Source: an uncultured bacterium
Lineage (GTDB): Bacteria; Myxococcota_A; Bradymonadia; UBA7976; VGTA01
Assembly: GCA_943788935.1 (NCBI GenBank)
Contig: CALSSE010000011.1
Coordinates: forward strand, 372,001 to 436,000
DNA: 64,000 nt
Direction: 5' to 3'
The notes under the pieces: model-generated
Database searches by the model: none
Seen by the model: the letters and a program-made list of their open reading frames with translations, nothing else
Told to the model about the DNA's origin: nothing
Program-made: the position numbers and the translations under genes
Shown here: one piece after another, positions 1 to 8,039 of the stretch
Layout: each line of letters begins with the position of its first letter
Position numbering within the stretch: position 1 is the first letter of the stretch

Positions 1-1293
1 GACCTCACTCAGCGATGGTTGTCCATGATAACCAAAGGGAGCAAAGGAGTAGAGGGGGAGTTGGTTCTCTAGGTTTCCGGACCAACGTTGAGGCCAAAAT
101 CGCTCTGCTTTAGGAAAGCTCTCACTGTTGTGATGTGAACCCCAAGGGCTTAGCCAGATGAGGTCATCTACTGTAGTAGTGGGTCCTCTCTCCTCATCTT
201 GCTGTGCACTTCCTAGGGGTAATACACCACTAGAGACTCTATATTGAGACAACCAATTGGGAGGATAAAGCCTCAAAGCCTCAAGTACGATGGCGTTGTG
301 TAAAGGGATCGTTTTCCACGCTGACTCATTATGGGGAGTTATCGGAGGAGGAGTCCCTTCATCCAAAGTAGAGATGCTCGTGATTAATTTGACGACATTA
401 TTTGTCTCTCGTGACAGCTCCTCTAAAAAGTCAGATTGAGACTCCATCGTGATGTTGGTTATGGCGCCAAAGAGTATCTTGGGGAGGCTTGTGTAAGCCA
501 TCATCAAGAAACAGATCGCTTCGCTCATGACCTGATCTTCTTTGAGTGACCGACCATCTATTCCTTTGGTATGTACCCAACGAGTGAGCAGGTCATCCTT
601 CTTGTCTCCTCCTCCGATCTGATCCCTGATGATAGGGCGAATCGTTGCCTCTAATGATTTGAGACTTTGAGAAGCTTGTTTGACATCGGGATTTTGGAGC
701 AGGCCAAAGCGAGTTCGAGCACCTGTATAAGCGACGCGAGCATAGGCAGTATCTATCCCCTCTAGCGCGGCCTCTACTTGATTGAGGAGCTCGCCTCTAA
801 ACATAGAACAGACGGTTCGTCCTACGATCATTAGAGAGGCTGAGCGTAAACTCTTATATAGCTCATCAGCGCTTTGGAAGCTCTTCGTATCGCTCTCTTC
901 CTTCTGGGCCTGATAGATCTTTTTAAGAGCGGCTTCAGTCCACGGCAACCAGCGTTCAAAGAAATCATTAGGTTGATGCTTTTGGAGGGCATCCATGGCC
1001 GAAGAGCCTGGTCGAAGTCGTTGAGTAAAGGGCCTCAGATTAAGAGATTTATTACCCAGTTTAGCGGGATCTCCCCATGGGTCATGACTTAACTTAATAT
1101 CTCTACCTGTGAGGATATCACCGATCAAATGAGGGTGATAAGCAGCGATCCCATGATGTTGGTCAAACTGGATTTGACGCCATCGGTTAGATTGCTTCAA
1201 AGCGGTTATCTGCATAGGAGATATCTGCTCAAGCTCAAGGAGTGGTTGAGAGATCACTTGTTTATGAGTTGTTTTATAGAGGTCTTGACTCAC
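1..1293 (-). CDS. Cytochrome P450-like protein, C-terminus beyond left edge
   Basis: I read this frame directly on the minus strand: it is open for 431 codons from a GTG at 1293 to the window edge, with a GGGGAG ribosome site six bases before the GTG. The K-helix ExxR motif is clear (EALRLYPPNW, about residues 345-354), followed by a PERF-like segment (FPKAERFWPQRW) and the start of a heme-loop region (FAPFGYHGQPSLSEV) at the edge. These are cytochrome P450 hallmarks. Two things are odd. The I-helix segment (FLMMAYTSLPK) lacks the usual AGxxT acid-alcohol pair. The visible heme loop has Gln and Ser where FxxGxRxC needs Arg and the Cys ligand. It lies downstream of alkB and tetR on the same strand, which suggests a shared role in hydrocarbon or lipid oxidation. 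It could be a divergent P450, a CYP74-like enzyme or a hemeless relative. Confidence 0.8.
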   Translation of the reverse strand, partial: MSQDLYKTTHKQVISQPLLELEQISPMQITALKQSNRWRQIQFDQHHGIAAYHPHLIGDILTGRDIKLSHDPWGDPAKLGNKSLNLRPFTQRLRPGSSAMDALQKHQPNDFFERWLPWTEAALKKIYQAQKEESDTKSFQSADELYKSLRSASLMIVGRTVCSMFRGELLNQVEAALEGIDTAYARVAYTGARTRFGLLQNPDVKQASQSLKSLEATIRPIIRDQIGGGDKKDDLLTRWVHTKGIDGRSLKEDQVMSEAICFLMMAYTSLPKILFGAITNITMESQSDFLEELSRETNNVVKLITSISTLDEGTPPPITPHNESAWKTIPLHNAIVLEALRLYPPNWLSQYRVSSGVLPLGSAQQDEERGPTTTVDDLIWLSPWGSHHNSESFPKAERFWPQRWSGNLENQLPLYSFAPFGYHGQPSLSEV

Positions 1294-1411
1294 TTTGTTC
1301 TCCCCATATTTTAGAGGGTATATAGCTGACCTAACTCATATCTCATATCTTGTGTCGGAGCGCCATATCTTGTTGACACTTAAAGTCATCAGAGAGGAAT
1401 AAATTACGGTG

Positions 1412-1975
1412 TTACTTAAGTGAGTTTGTAATTTCTTGACCGATCAACTGTAGAGCTGCAAGTTGACGCTCAATGGGGTAGGCATTAGGCCTGAGATCTC
1501 GATAGACGATGACACCTAGCAAAACGCTAAAGAGGGCATCTAGTTGTGCTTCATCAACAATGCCCAATTGGGTTTGTATAGAATCTAAGTAAGCGTTGAT
1601 CACTCTGTCAGTGAGACCTCTTGAGCGCTCTCCCTCATGCCTCTTGTAGTCTAGAGTGACGTGAATGATCTGTGAGAAGTGGGTCTCTCTCTTTCCCAAA
1701 TACTGTGAGAGATTAATGAGCTTTGCAGCCCAAGGTTGATCGGCAGGCACTTCGAGGAGGGCGGCTTTGGCATCTTGAGCTAAAACGAGATCAATCATCT
1801 GCTCAAAGAGAGCGAGTTTACCATCAAAGTAGTGGTATAAGGTCCCTGTTGTCACGCCGAGGTGTTTAGCGATCTCACGCATAGAGATGGCGTGAAACCC
1901 TCGAGAAGCAAAGAGCTCGAGACAGGGTTTTAGTAGCTCTTCACGACGAGCGTCATGATCAACTATTTTAGGCAT
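1412..1975 (-). CDS. TetR/AcrR-family transcriptional regulator
   Basis: 187 residues, normal TetR length. Residues about 8-55 form the N-terminal helix-turn-helix, with the family signature GVTTGTLYHYFDGKLALFE, in which the Tyr-His-Tyr-Phe segment is typical. The remaining helices would form the ligand and dimerisation domain, which cannot be assigned a ligand from sequence. The ATG at 1975 overlaps the end of the upstream AlkB-like gene by 8 bp, so the two are co-transcribed and probably translationally coupled. By the usual logic of the family it would repress its own operon and respond to a hydrophobic substrate or product of the oxidation genes. The palindromic sequence at 3067-3091 is the candidate operator. 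Target and ligand are inference. Confidence 0.93.
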   Translation of the reverse strand: MPKIVDHDARREELLKPCLELFASRGFHAISMREIAKHLGVTTGTLYHYFDGKLALFEQMIDLVLAQDAKAALLEVPADQPWAAKLINLSQYLGKRETHFSQIIHVTLDYKRHEGERSRGLTDRVINAYLDSIQTQLGIVDEAQLDALFSVLLGVIVYRDLRPNAYPIERQLAALQLIGQEITNSLK

Positions 1976-3050
1976 GAGAGATGTCCTTAGAATCTTCTAG
2001 ATGTATGGAGACACGTCGAACTTCTCGATTGATATGTCTCTCCATGAGCGGAATATATAGAGGTGGGAACAAGGAGAGCAGGATCATACCAGGATAACCC
2101 GTGGGCAGTTGATAACTCTCGGGGAAATATCTCAGCTGTGGATAAGCTCGGCGAGGGTGGGCATGATGATCAGCATGACGGCTGAGCTCAAAGAGAATGA
2201 CACGACTCACTGGGAAATCTGCATTCCAAGAATGAGCAGGGGTCACTGGCTCGTATCGTCCTGACTCTTGTCGCTCCCTCTTTAATCCATAATGCTCAAT
2301 GTAATTAACAGCTTCTAACAAAGAGAAGCCGATGAACGCACAGCAAATGAAAGAGAGGACGACTAAATGACCACAGATGGCCCAGAGGAGGGTTAAGGCT
2401 GACAGCTGGATGGTGATATATCTTAACGCTTCGTTATTCCATGACCAAGGGGAGAGAGACTTACGTTCTAGACGACGGGCTTCGATTCTCCACGCTGATC
2501 TGAAGCCACCGGCCACAGATCGCCACCAAAAAGCATAGAGTGTCTCTCCAAGTCGAGCAGAAGCGGGATCTTCTTCAGTCGCAACCTTGGCATGATGACC
2601 TCGATTATGTTCAATAAAGAAATGCATATAAAGTGAAGTGAGTAACAGAGTCTTCGCGCCAAGTCGCGATATCTTGTCGGATCGATGACCGAGCTCATGA
2701 GCTACATTGATCCCATAAGCACCACAGAGGAGACCCATACTCAGTGTACATCCCACCCATTCAAAGACGCTCCATTCTCCTAGACTCACTCGCCACAGAT
2801 ACACAGCGAGGGTTAGATACTGCAGGGGAACAATGGTTAGAGTGAGCAAGTGAAAGGCGGGAGAGGACCCTCTAAGTGTTAAGTCCTCTTGACTGAAATT
2901 ATACTTGCTTGGAGAGCAAAAGAGTTCAAAGATGGGGATCAAACCGAAGGTGACAAGAGGGAGGAGGTAGCTAGCCTCTCCTCCCTGCATAAAGCCATAG
3001 AGGGCAAACAGAGACAGTGAGTGCCCGAAGAGATAGAGCCAAATGGACAT
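1968..3050 (-). CDS. alkB: AlkB-type membrane non-heme di-iron hydroxylase (alkane 1-monooxygenase family)
   Basis: 360 residues with several hydrophobic segments and the full set of histidine boxes of the AlkB/xylene monooxygenase branch of the membrane desaturase superfamily: HELGHR at 118-123, EHNRGHH at 147-153, NYIEHYG at 249-255 and RHADHHAHP at 291-299. The NYxEHYG box separates AlkB-like hydroxylases from fatty-acid desaturases. The predicted reaction is terminal hydroxylation of alkanes or other hydrophobic chains in the inner membrane with O2 and electrons from rubredoxin. No rubredoxin or rubredoxin reductase gene is in view. ATG at 3050 has AGAGG four bases upstream. It is first gene of an operon with the TetR gene and probably the P450-like gene. 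Substrate cannot be told from sequence. Confidence 0.93.
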   Translation of the reverse strand: MSIWLYLFGHSLSLFALYGFMQGGEASYLLPLVTFGLIPIFELFCSPSKYNFSQEDLTLRGSSPAFHLLTLTIVPLQYLTLAVYLWRVSLGEWSVFEWVGCTLSMGLLCGAYGINVAHELGHRSDKISRLGAKTLLLTSLYMHFFIEHNRGHHAKVATEEDPASARLGETLYAFWWRSVAGGFRSAWRIEARRLERKSLSPWSWNNEALRYITIQLSALTLLWAICGHLVVLSFICCAFIGFSLLEAVNYIEHYGLKRERQESGRYEPVTPAHSWNADFPVSRVILFELSRHADHHAHPRRAYPQLRYFPESYQLPTGYPGMILLSLFPPLYIPLMERHINREVRRVSIHLEDSKDISHA

Positions 3051-3066
3051 AGAACCTCTTTTTCTT

Positions 3067-3091
3067 ATAACGGTTGTTATGTAACTCGTTA
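3067..3091. promoter_or_regulatory. Candidate TetR operator upstream of alkB
   Basis: Two adjacent inverted repeats lie 17-41 bp upstream of the alkB start: ATAAC-4-GTTAT at 3067-3080 and TAAC-2-GTTA at 3082-3091. The shared half-site TAAC/GTTA occurs four times. This is typical of a TetR-family operator, and the regulator is encoded in the same operon. Binding itself is inference. Confidence 0.5.
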
Positions 3092-3138
3092 AAGGTGGCT
3101 CATGGCTCTTGGCTTGTCAAGCGGTATGTGAAGTTTAC

Positions 3139-4017
3139 TCAGAACAAGTAACTAGCGAGTGTACGTCTAAATAGAGCGGTGATCTCATGTTCGACGCCCA
3201 AAACTTCGAAGATAAGAACCAGCGCTCGGCGTCCCGCATCATCTTCATAACTTCTATCTAGGGAGACGACTTTTAAAAATGACTCACAAGCGGGTTCAAA
3301 ATGTCCGTTTAATGCTTGGTTTACCCCTTGCCTATACCACGCGTCAACATCTCTTGGGTCTTCTTTTAAACGGTCGGTGATCATGCCCTCATCCCCCCTG
3401 AACTCAGCGAGGACGAACAGCTGCTTGAGATTTTTAGCGGAGAGATATTCAGGGCTATCAGCAGGGATGCTGTCTAGAAGTTGTTTAGATGACTCTAAGT
3501 CACCGCTAGCCAGCGCTGCTCGACTCATAGCGAGTCTAATCTCGGCTCTTTCTGGGTTTTCCAATAGAGCCTGTTGAAAGTGTTCTAAGGCGAGTTGATA
3601 ATCACCATTTTTCATAGATTCTAAACCGTGTTCATAGGGGTCTCCCTCATCGGCAGGGAGGTGACGATCTAGAAAAGTACGAAGCTGAGTCTCGGATTGA
3701 TTACCCACCAAAGCATCTACTGGTCGACCCTCTATGAATAGGACCATGAAGGGAACGCTCTGAACCCTGAGGGCCATGGCCACTCGTTGTGCCTTATCGA
3801 TATCCACTTTTACAAGCTCAAAGCGACCTTTGTACTGATCAGCGAGTTTCTCTAGTGTAGGTCCGAGTGACTTGCAGGGTTCGCACCACTCTGCCCAGCA
3901 ATCAAGGAGCACAGGCGTTGTCATGCTACGTTGAATGACCTCATCCTCAAAGTTCAGATCATCCGCCTCATGAACAAAAGCATGTTTAGCGTCCCCCCCA
4001 ATTAATGACTGGCTCAT
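3139..4017 (-). CDS. cnoX: Thioredoxin-like protein with TPR region, CnoX (YbbN) type
   Basis: 292 residues from the ATG at 4017, chosen because AAAGGA lies 8 bases upstream; an upstream ATG at 4098 adds 27 unlikely residues. Residues about 20-120 are a thioredoxin fold with active site W44-C45-E-P-C48 and the cis-proline loop QSVPFMVLF. Residues about 135-290 are TPR-like helices. This architecture is that of CnoX/YbbN, a chaperedoxin that holds oxidised clients and passes them to GroEL/DnaK. E. coli CnoX lacks one active-site cysteine; this protein has both, so redox activity is likely. It is transcribed divergently from the large unknown gene that begins at 4104. Confidence 0.88.
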   Translation of the reverse strand: MSQSLIGGDAKHAFVHEADDLNFEDEVIQRSMTTPVLLDCWAEWCEPCKSLGPTLEKLADQYKGRFELVKVDIDKAQRVAMALRVQSVPFMVLFIEGRPVDALVGNQSETQLRTFLDRHLPADEGDPYEHGLESMKNGDYQLALEHFQQALLENPERAEIRLAMSRAALASGDLESSKQLLDSIPADSPEYLSAKNLKQLFVLAEFRGDEGMITDRLKEDPRDVDAWYRQGVNQALNGHFEPACESFLKVVSLDRSYEDDAGRRALVLIFEVLGVEHEITALFRRTLASYLF

Positions 4018-4103
4018 GAGCGTTTTCCTTTCATTGTACTTTGTCGTAAAGTCTGCTGTTGTATTAGGACATATTTTGTTGATCATCACAGTAAACACAG
4101 ATC

Positions 4104-7037
4104 ATGCACAAGCAAGTTGCAAGAGATAATATGCTTAAGCTCACCAGCGCCCTCATCACAAAAGCAGAGGCGGTGAGGCATCGCCTCGTCACTCATCTCT
4201 CCCCCGCTGATGCAAAACTTGGAGACCAGAGACTTTCATCACGTTTAGAGCGACTTGATTCATCGGTTGTGAGTGGATTGTTTATTCTGATTGATAAGGC
4301 TGTTGTTGATAATAATACCCAGCGACAATCGTTTGACAGTGAGCGACTACTCAACGATTTTGAGAACGCCATCCGTTATCTCAGACGATTAAAGATTTCA
4401 GAGTGTGTTGAGCTGTTTTTAGCGATGGAGAAGTTAGTGATGGCTTCCGGCGATGGCGTCGCTTTTCAGCGCTGGCGTATCGGTTGGCAGAGAGCGCTTT
4501 TAAGGTGGGTAGAGCGCTTAGAAGGTTCTCGACATATCGTAGAACACTTAGGGGCACTAACTCCCTTATCCACGGTGCAGGCACAGAGACTACAAGAGCA
4601 ATTGTCTCTTTACCATCAATGGGCCTCTATCTTGCTCCATCATCTAAGCGCTTATGTGGATGGTCGTAGCGCTTTACCCCCTCAAGTGGTTCTTTCTCTT
4701 GACCTTGGAGATGAGGTGAACCGGCCCTTGATTTCAGCGACGATTTCTAAGTCTTTGAGTATACACCAAGGGATTGAACAGAGTGGAGCTCATCAGAGAG
4801 TCCTCTATCCTGCACATTCGGATGTGCCTCTGGCTAGTTTCTATGGGTATTTGATCGATCTCTTTGCTTCAGCTCATGTTGAGCCATGGGCGTTTATTAA
4901 TCCACAATGTTCGCCATTACTCTCATACATGATACAAGGGGGCAGTCCCCCTGAGATCTACGCGGCCACTCCAGCGCTCTCTCGAGGTATATGGCTAAAA
5001 GAAGAGCTGCGTCAGGTGCTGACTGTTCTCGATCATACGCCGACATATATCTGTATTCCTCAAGCTGAATCCCTGCGATTGGCAGAGCTGAGACTGTGGA
5101 CGTATTGGATAGAATGCCTAAGAGAGAGAGGCCATCCTTTCGCTCTGATCTTGATGTCATCCACGGAGGAAGACTCTTCAAATCTCAGGTTGATTGATGA
5201 GGTGTGTCTCTCTCAAAGAATACATTATCAAAACGTCACGCTCTCTGCTGTGAACGCTGTCGATCAGATCAGGGCTCAATACATCATCGATCATTGGGAT
5301 CAGAGCTGGTCGACAATTCTACTAGATCATTTCGCTCCCCAAGCGCTCTCCCACACCGAGAATGAAGGTCACAGCTATGAGAGTCTCCTTTGGAGTGAGG
5401 TCATCGATGGCTTATCTGCCGAGTTAAAAGCCTATTTGATCCTCCAAGTGGGCCTTGGTCACTCTCTTTTACGAGTCAACCATATTAAGCTCGCACAGAT
5501 GTACCCTCAACTCTCTAAACGACTACAAGAGGCTGGGTGGCTAGTTGAGATAGCTGGCCAGGAGATATGCCCTTTGGGGGCGGTGAATCAATGGGTCAAG
5601 AAGAGTCTAGCGAGACGAGAGAGCCTCTCTCAAACTTATCCGTTACTCTTGGAGACGATGCTCTCTATGCTAGAGACAGCTCAAGGAGAGGCCATCGGCG
5701 GAGAAGTCTTGCTCGCTATAGAATATCGTTCGACTTTGCAGCAGTGGCTGAGCCCATTGCCTGTGAGCCCATTGCCTGTGGATAATGGGTCTCATGGTCA
5801 TCCCTCGTCATCGGCAGTCACTTCCTTGATTCCCCGCTCAACCTCCCGCTTACGTTGGCTCTCTTTAAGCGATGATGGAAATTCTAGCGACAGGGTAGCA
5901 GCAAAACTAGATCAAGCGGTTCTCCAACCCTCGCTTCGAGAGTGGGTGTCTACCACTCTAGTAGATCTTCGGCGGCGTCATTGGTTTGAGGATACATCAG
6001 TGATGAAGGCTCATATACAGAGACTAAAATCAGCAACCTTTGCCTTGGGAGACTTAGAGGCTCTCGCTCAAGCGATGACTTTTCAAGTCGAGGTACATAT
6101 CGAGAATGGAGATCTCAGCGAATCGGTCATTGAACTCTCGACTGCTCATCATCTCTTTTCACGGTTAGGTGTCACACTTGAGTCTATGGCGTGTCGTCTT
6201 CGATTTTTGACCTTGCTTGTTCAAGTTGGCTTTCAAGAGCTCGCTCAACATCTGCTAAGAGGAGAGATGGCTTCTTTGGGTCAGGACTCTCCTCATTTGA
6301 AACAGTGGTATCTCACCGCAGGGATGAGCGCGCTTCATCGTCAAGAATACCTTGAGGCGCTCGCTCATTTCACGAAAATTAAAGAGGACTCAGGAGATGT
6401 CACCAGTCTTCAAGCATTGGCCACCTTAAAATGCTCAGGTATTGAGAGCCATCTCGGGCTTACGAAACAACAGTCGTTATCCCAGACCGCTAGGCAGAGA
6501 ATACAAAGCGCGAAGACATTAAGTCTAGACGCCTACCACAAAGGGCTCTCGAGCTATGACATGTTAGCGCTTAATGCCTGGGTATATATTCAAGCGACAT
6601 CGATTCTAGGAGAGGTTGATCTCGCGATTGAGCATCTTGATGTATTTGAATATTCGTGGAATCTTGATTACGCACACGCTAGTCGTGGGGATCTCTATAG
6701 ACAATGGTCTTATCTTACATTAGCGCCGGCTTTGTTAGCTAGAGAAGACCGCTCTCCTCAACAACAACAGCGATTGGAAGATGCCAAGAACGATGATATA
6801 TTGACCTCACTCACCGAGCGGTGGCACAGCGGATATAAGGAGCTCTCTTCGCTACTTGTAGAGCGCTCGGAGTTGGGGATCAATTTGATCTCACCACTGA
6901 TCCCTACGACCAATATCCAAACCCTGCTCTCTGCCCTCTCCCCCAAGAAGGGGAGCGTTGCGAGCTCATCAGCGACCCTATGGGAGCTGATCGAGCCTCG
7001 CTCAGAGGCCTACTCTCTTTTCAGAGAGAATGGGTGA
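4104..7037 (+). CDS. Large protein of unknown function, possible helical-repeat/STAND-like architecture
   Basis: 977 residues that I cannot assign to a family. No signal peptide or clear membrane segment is seen, so it is probably cytoplasmic. The C-terminal third (about residues 640-900) looks like degenerate TPR helices, with alternating Ala/Leu pairs such as ALAHFTKIKE. The middle part (about 290-480) has beta-alpha segments and may be a degenerate P-loop domain followed by a winged-helix-like region, but no Walker A motif is present. A short duplicated tract (SPLPVSPLPV, near 5755-5785) marks a linker. Two starts are possible, 4104 or 4131; neither has a strong ribosome site. The gene is divergent from cnoX with an 86 bp gap and ends just before the convergent tRNA-Leu. 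Confidence 0.8.
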   Translation: MHKQVARDNMLKLTSALITKAEAVRHRLVTHLSPADAKLGDQRLSSRLERLDSSVVSGLFILIDKAVVDNNTQRQSFDSERLLNDFENAIRYLRRLKISECVELFLAMEKLVMASGDGVAFQRWRIGWQRALLRWVERLEGSRHIVEHLGALTPLSTVQAQRLQEQLSLYHQWASILLHHLSAYVDGRSALPPQVVLSLDLGDEVNRPLISATISKSLSIHQGIEQSGAHQRVLYPAHSDVPLASFYGYLIDLFASAHVEPWAFINPQCSPLLSYMIQGGSPPEIYAATPALSRGIWLKEELRQVLTVLDHTPTYICIPQAESLRLAELRLWTYWIECLRERGHPFALILMSSTEEDSSNLRLIDEVCLSQRIHYQNVTLSAVNAVDQIRAQYIIDHWDQSWSTILLDHFAPQALSHTENEGHSYESLLWSEVIDGLSAELKAYLILQVGLGHSLLRVNHIKLAQMYPQLSKRLQEAGWLVEIAGQEICPLGAVNQWVKKSLARRESLSQTYPLLLETMLSMLETAQGEAIGGEVLLAIEYRSTLQQWLSPLPVSPLPVDNGSHGHPSSSAVTSLIPRSTSRLRWLSLSDDGNSSDRVAAKLDQAVLQPSLREWVSTTLVDLRRRHWFEDTSVMKAHIQRLKSATFALGDLEALAQAMTFQVEVHIENGDLSESVIELSTAHHLFSRLGVTLESMACRLRFLTLLVQVGFQELAQHLLRGEMASLGQDSPHLKQWYLTAGMSALHRQEYLEALAHFTKIKEDSGDVTSLQALATLKCSGIESHLGLTKQQSLSQTARQRIQSAKTLSLDAYHKGLSSYDMLALNAWVYIQATSILGEVDLAIEHLDVFEYSWNLDYAHASRGDLYRQWSYLTLAPALLAREDRSPQQQQRLEDAKNDDILTSLTERWHSGYKELSSLLVERSELGINLISPLIPTTNIQTLLSALSPKKGSVASSSATLWELIEPRSEAYSLFRENG

Positions 7038-7044
7038 GCTAGAA

Positions 7045-7128
7045 TACCAAAGGCCGGGATCGAACCGGCACTCCCTTACGGGAAACGGATTTTGAATCCG
7101 TCGCGTCTACCAATTCCGCCACTCTGGC
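7045..7128 (-). tRNA. tRNA-Leu (anticodon CAA)
   Basis: On the minus strand an 84-nt class II tRNA folds: acceptor GCCAGAG paired with CTTTGGT, D-arm region GGCGGAATTGGTAGACGC, anticodon stem ACGGA/TCCGT around loop TTCAAAA (anticodon CAA), a variable arm (TCCCGTAAGGGA) and a T arm GCCGG-TTCGATC-CCGGC. The long variable arm and CAA anticodon identify leucine. The discriminator is A at 7045 and CCA is not encoded. It is convergent with the gene ending at 7037. Confidence 0.97.
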
Positions 7129-7279
7129 TCACGTGCAGGTAGAAACTAGCTCTCTTCATCATACAGGTCAAGAGTTTCATGATAAGTTCATCAATCAAGT
7201 ATATATACCCAAGGACACAACTCAGCAGGTGATGACTCTAGGTCATGGCTCGGCTGTCTTCTTAGATGAGGTAGAGACT

Positions 7280-8002
7280 ATGGCTGATTTTAAGACCCAT
7301 TGGCGAGTGGGCTTGGTCACTTCCACCGCGACGGCTATGAGCCTCTCATCTTTGAAGATGTGTGATACTCGCTTACTGCCGTTATTAGTGATCATTGGAT
7401 GGGTGGGTTCGATCATCCCTGATATTGACAGCGATACGAGTAGGCCGCGGAGATTAATATTCGATGGCTTATGCTTCTTGCTTCCGCCGGCGATGATCTA
7501 TCGGATCCCTATTCTACATCTCTCTCCAGTATATGCGGTGGTGTTTTGGGCGCTGACGACATGGGTCATCTTGAAGCCGATTAAATGGTTTTTTAAGAAA
7601 TTTACTAAGCATAGAGGTGTGTATCACAGCATACCAGCAGCTTTTATCTTTGCTTGTTTATGTGCGCTGCTCGCCTTCCATGAGTCTGCTCCAAAGCATA
7701 TGCAGCTCTCGGTCGCCCTTGTGGCTTTGGTAGGCTTTCTCACTCATCTTACTTTAGATGAACTTTGGGCAGTTGACTTTAACGGGAAACTACCGAGTAG
7801 AAAGAGATCATTTGGGACCGCTTTATGTCTAGGAAGTCGAAACTATCGTGATAACGTCCTACTCTATGTCACTCTGTTGGTTTGTATAAGGTCTTATTGG
7901 GCTCTATGGCATGAGATCCACTTCCTCCCTGAGATTATGAGGGTTATTCTCAGCGGATGGACCGGTGCCTTTCTTAAAATCATTAGTGGTGAGGGAGTAT
8001 AG
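7280..8002 (+). CDS. YdjM/DUF457-family predicted membrane-bound metal-dependent hydrolase
   Basis: 240 residues from the ATG at 7280, chosen because GAGG lies 8 bases upstream and the family normally begins MADFKTHW. An open frame extends upstream to 7133 but abuts the tRNA. Family motifs are visible: the N-terminal H in FKTHW, SIIPDIDSDTSRP (GxxxPDID), KHRGVYHS (HRGxxHS) and LTHLTLDELW. Four or five hydrophobic segments place it in the inner membrane. In E. coli the relative YdjM belongs to the SOS regulon; I saw no LexA box here. The substrate is unknown for the family. The RND gene follows 37 bp downstream on the same strand. Confidence 0.88.
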   Translation: MADFKTHWRVGLVTSTATAMSLSSLKMCDTRLLPLLVIIGWVGSIIPDIDSDTSRPRRLIFDGLCFLLPPAMIYRIPILHLSPVYAVVFWALTTWVILKPIKWFFKKFTKHRGVYHSIPAAFIFACLCALLAFHESAPKHMQLSVALVALVGFLTHLTLDELWAVDFNGKLPSRKRSFGTALCLGSRNYRDNVLLYVTLLVCIRSYWALWHEIHFLPEIMRVILSGWTGAFLKIISGEGV

Positions 8003-8039
8003 AAGTGATGTTGACCGATCGATTAACTAGGAGAGCGTA

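Noticed and set aside
874..1314. Two short plus-strand frames
   Set aside because: They lie over the minus-strand P450-like coding frame, which is open for the full 1293 bases and has family motifs.
7133..7279. N-terminal extension of the YdjM-like gene
   Set aside because: It begins five bases from the tRNA-Leu gene and lacks similarity to the family; the ATG at 7280 has a ribosome site and the family N-terminus.
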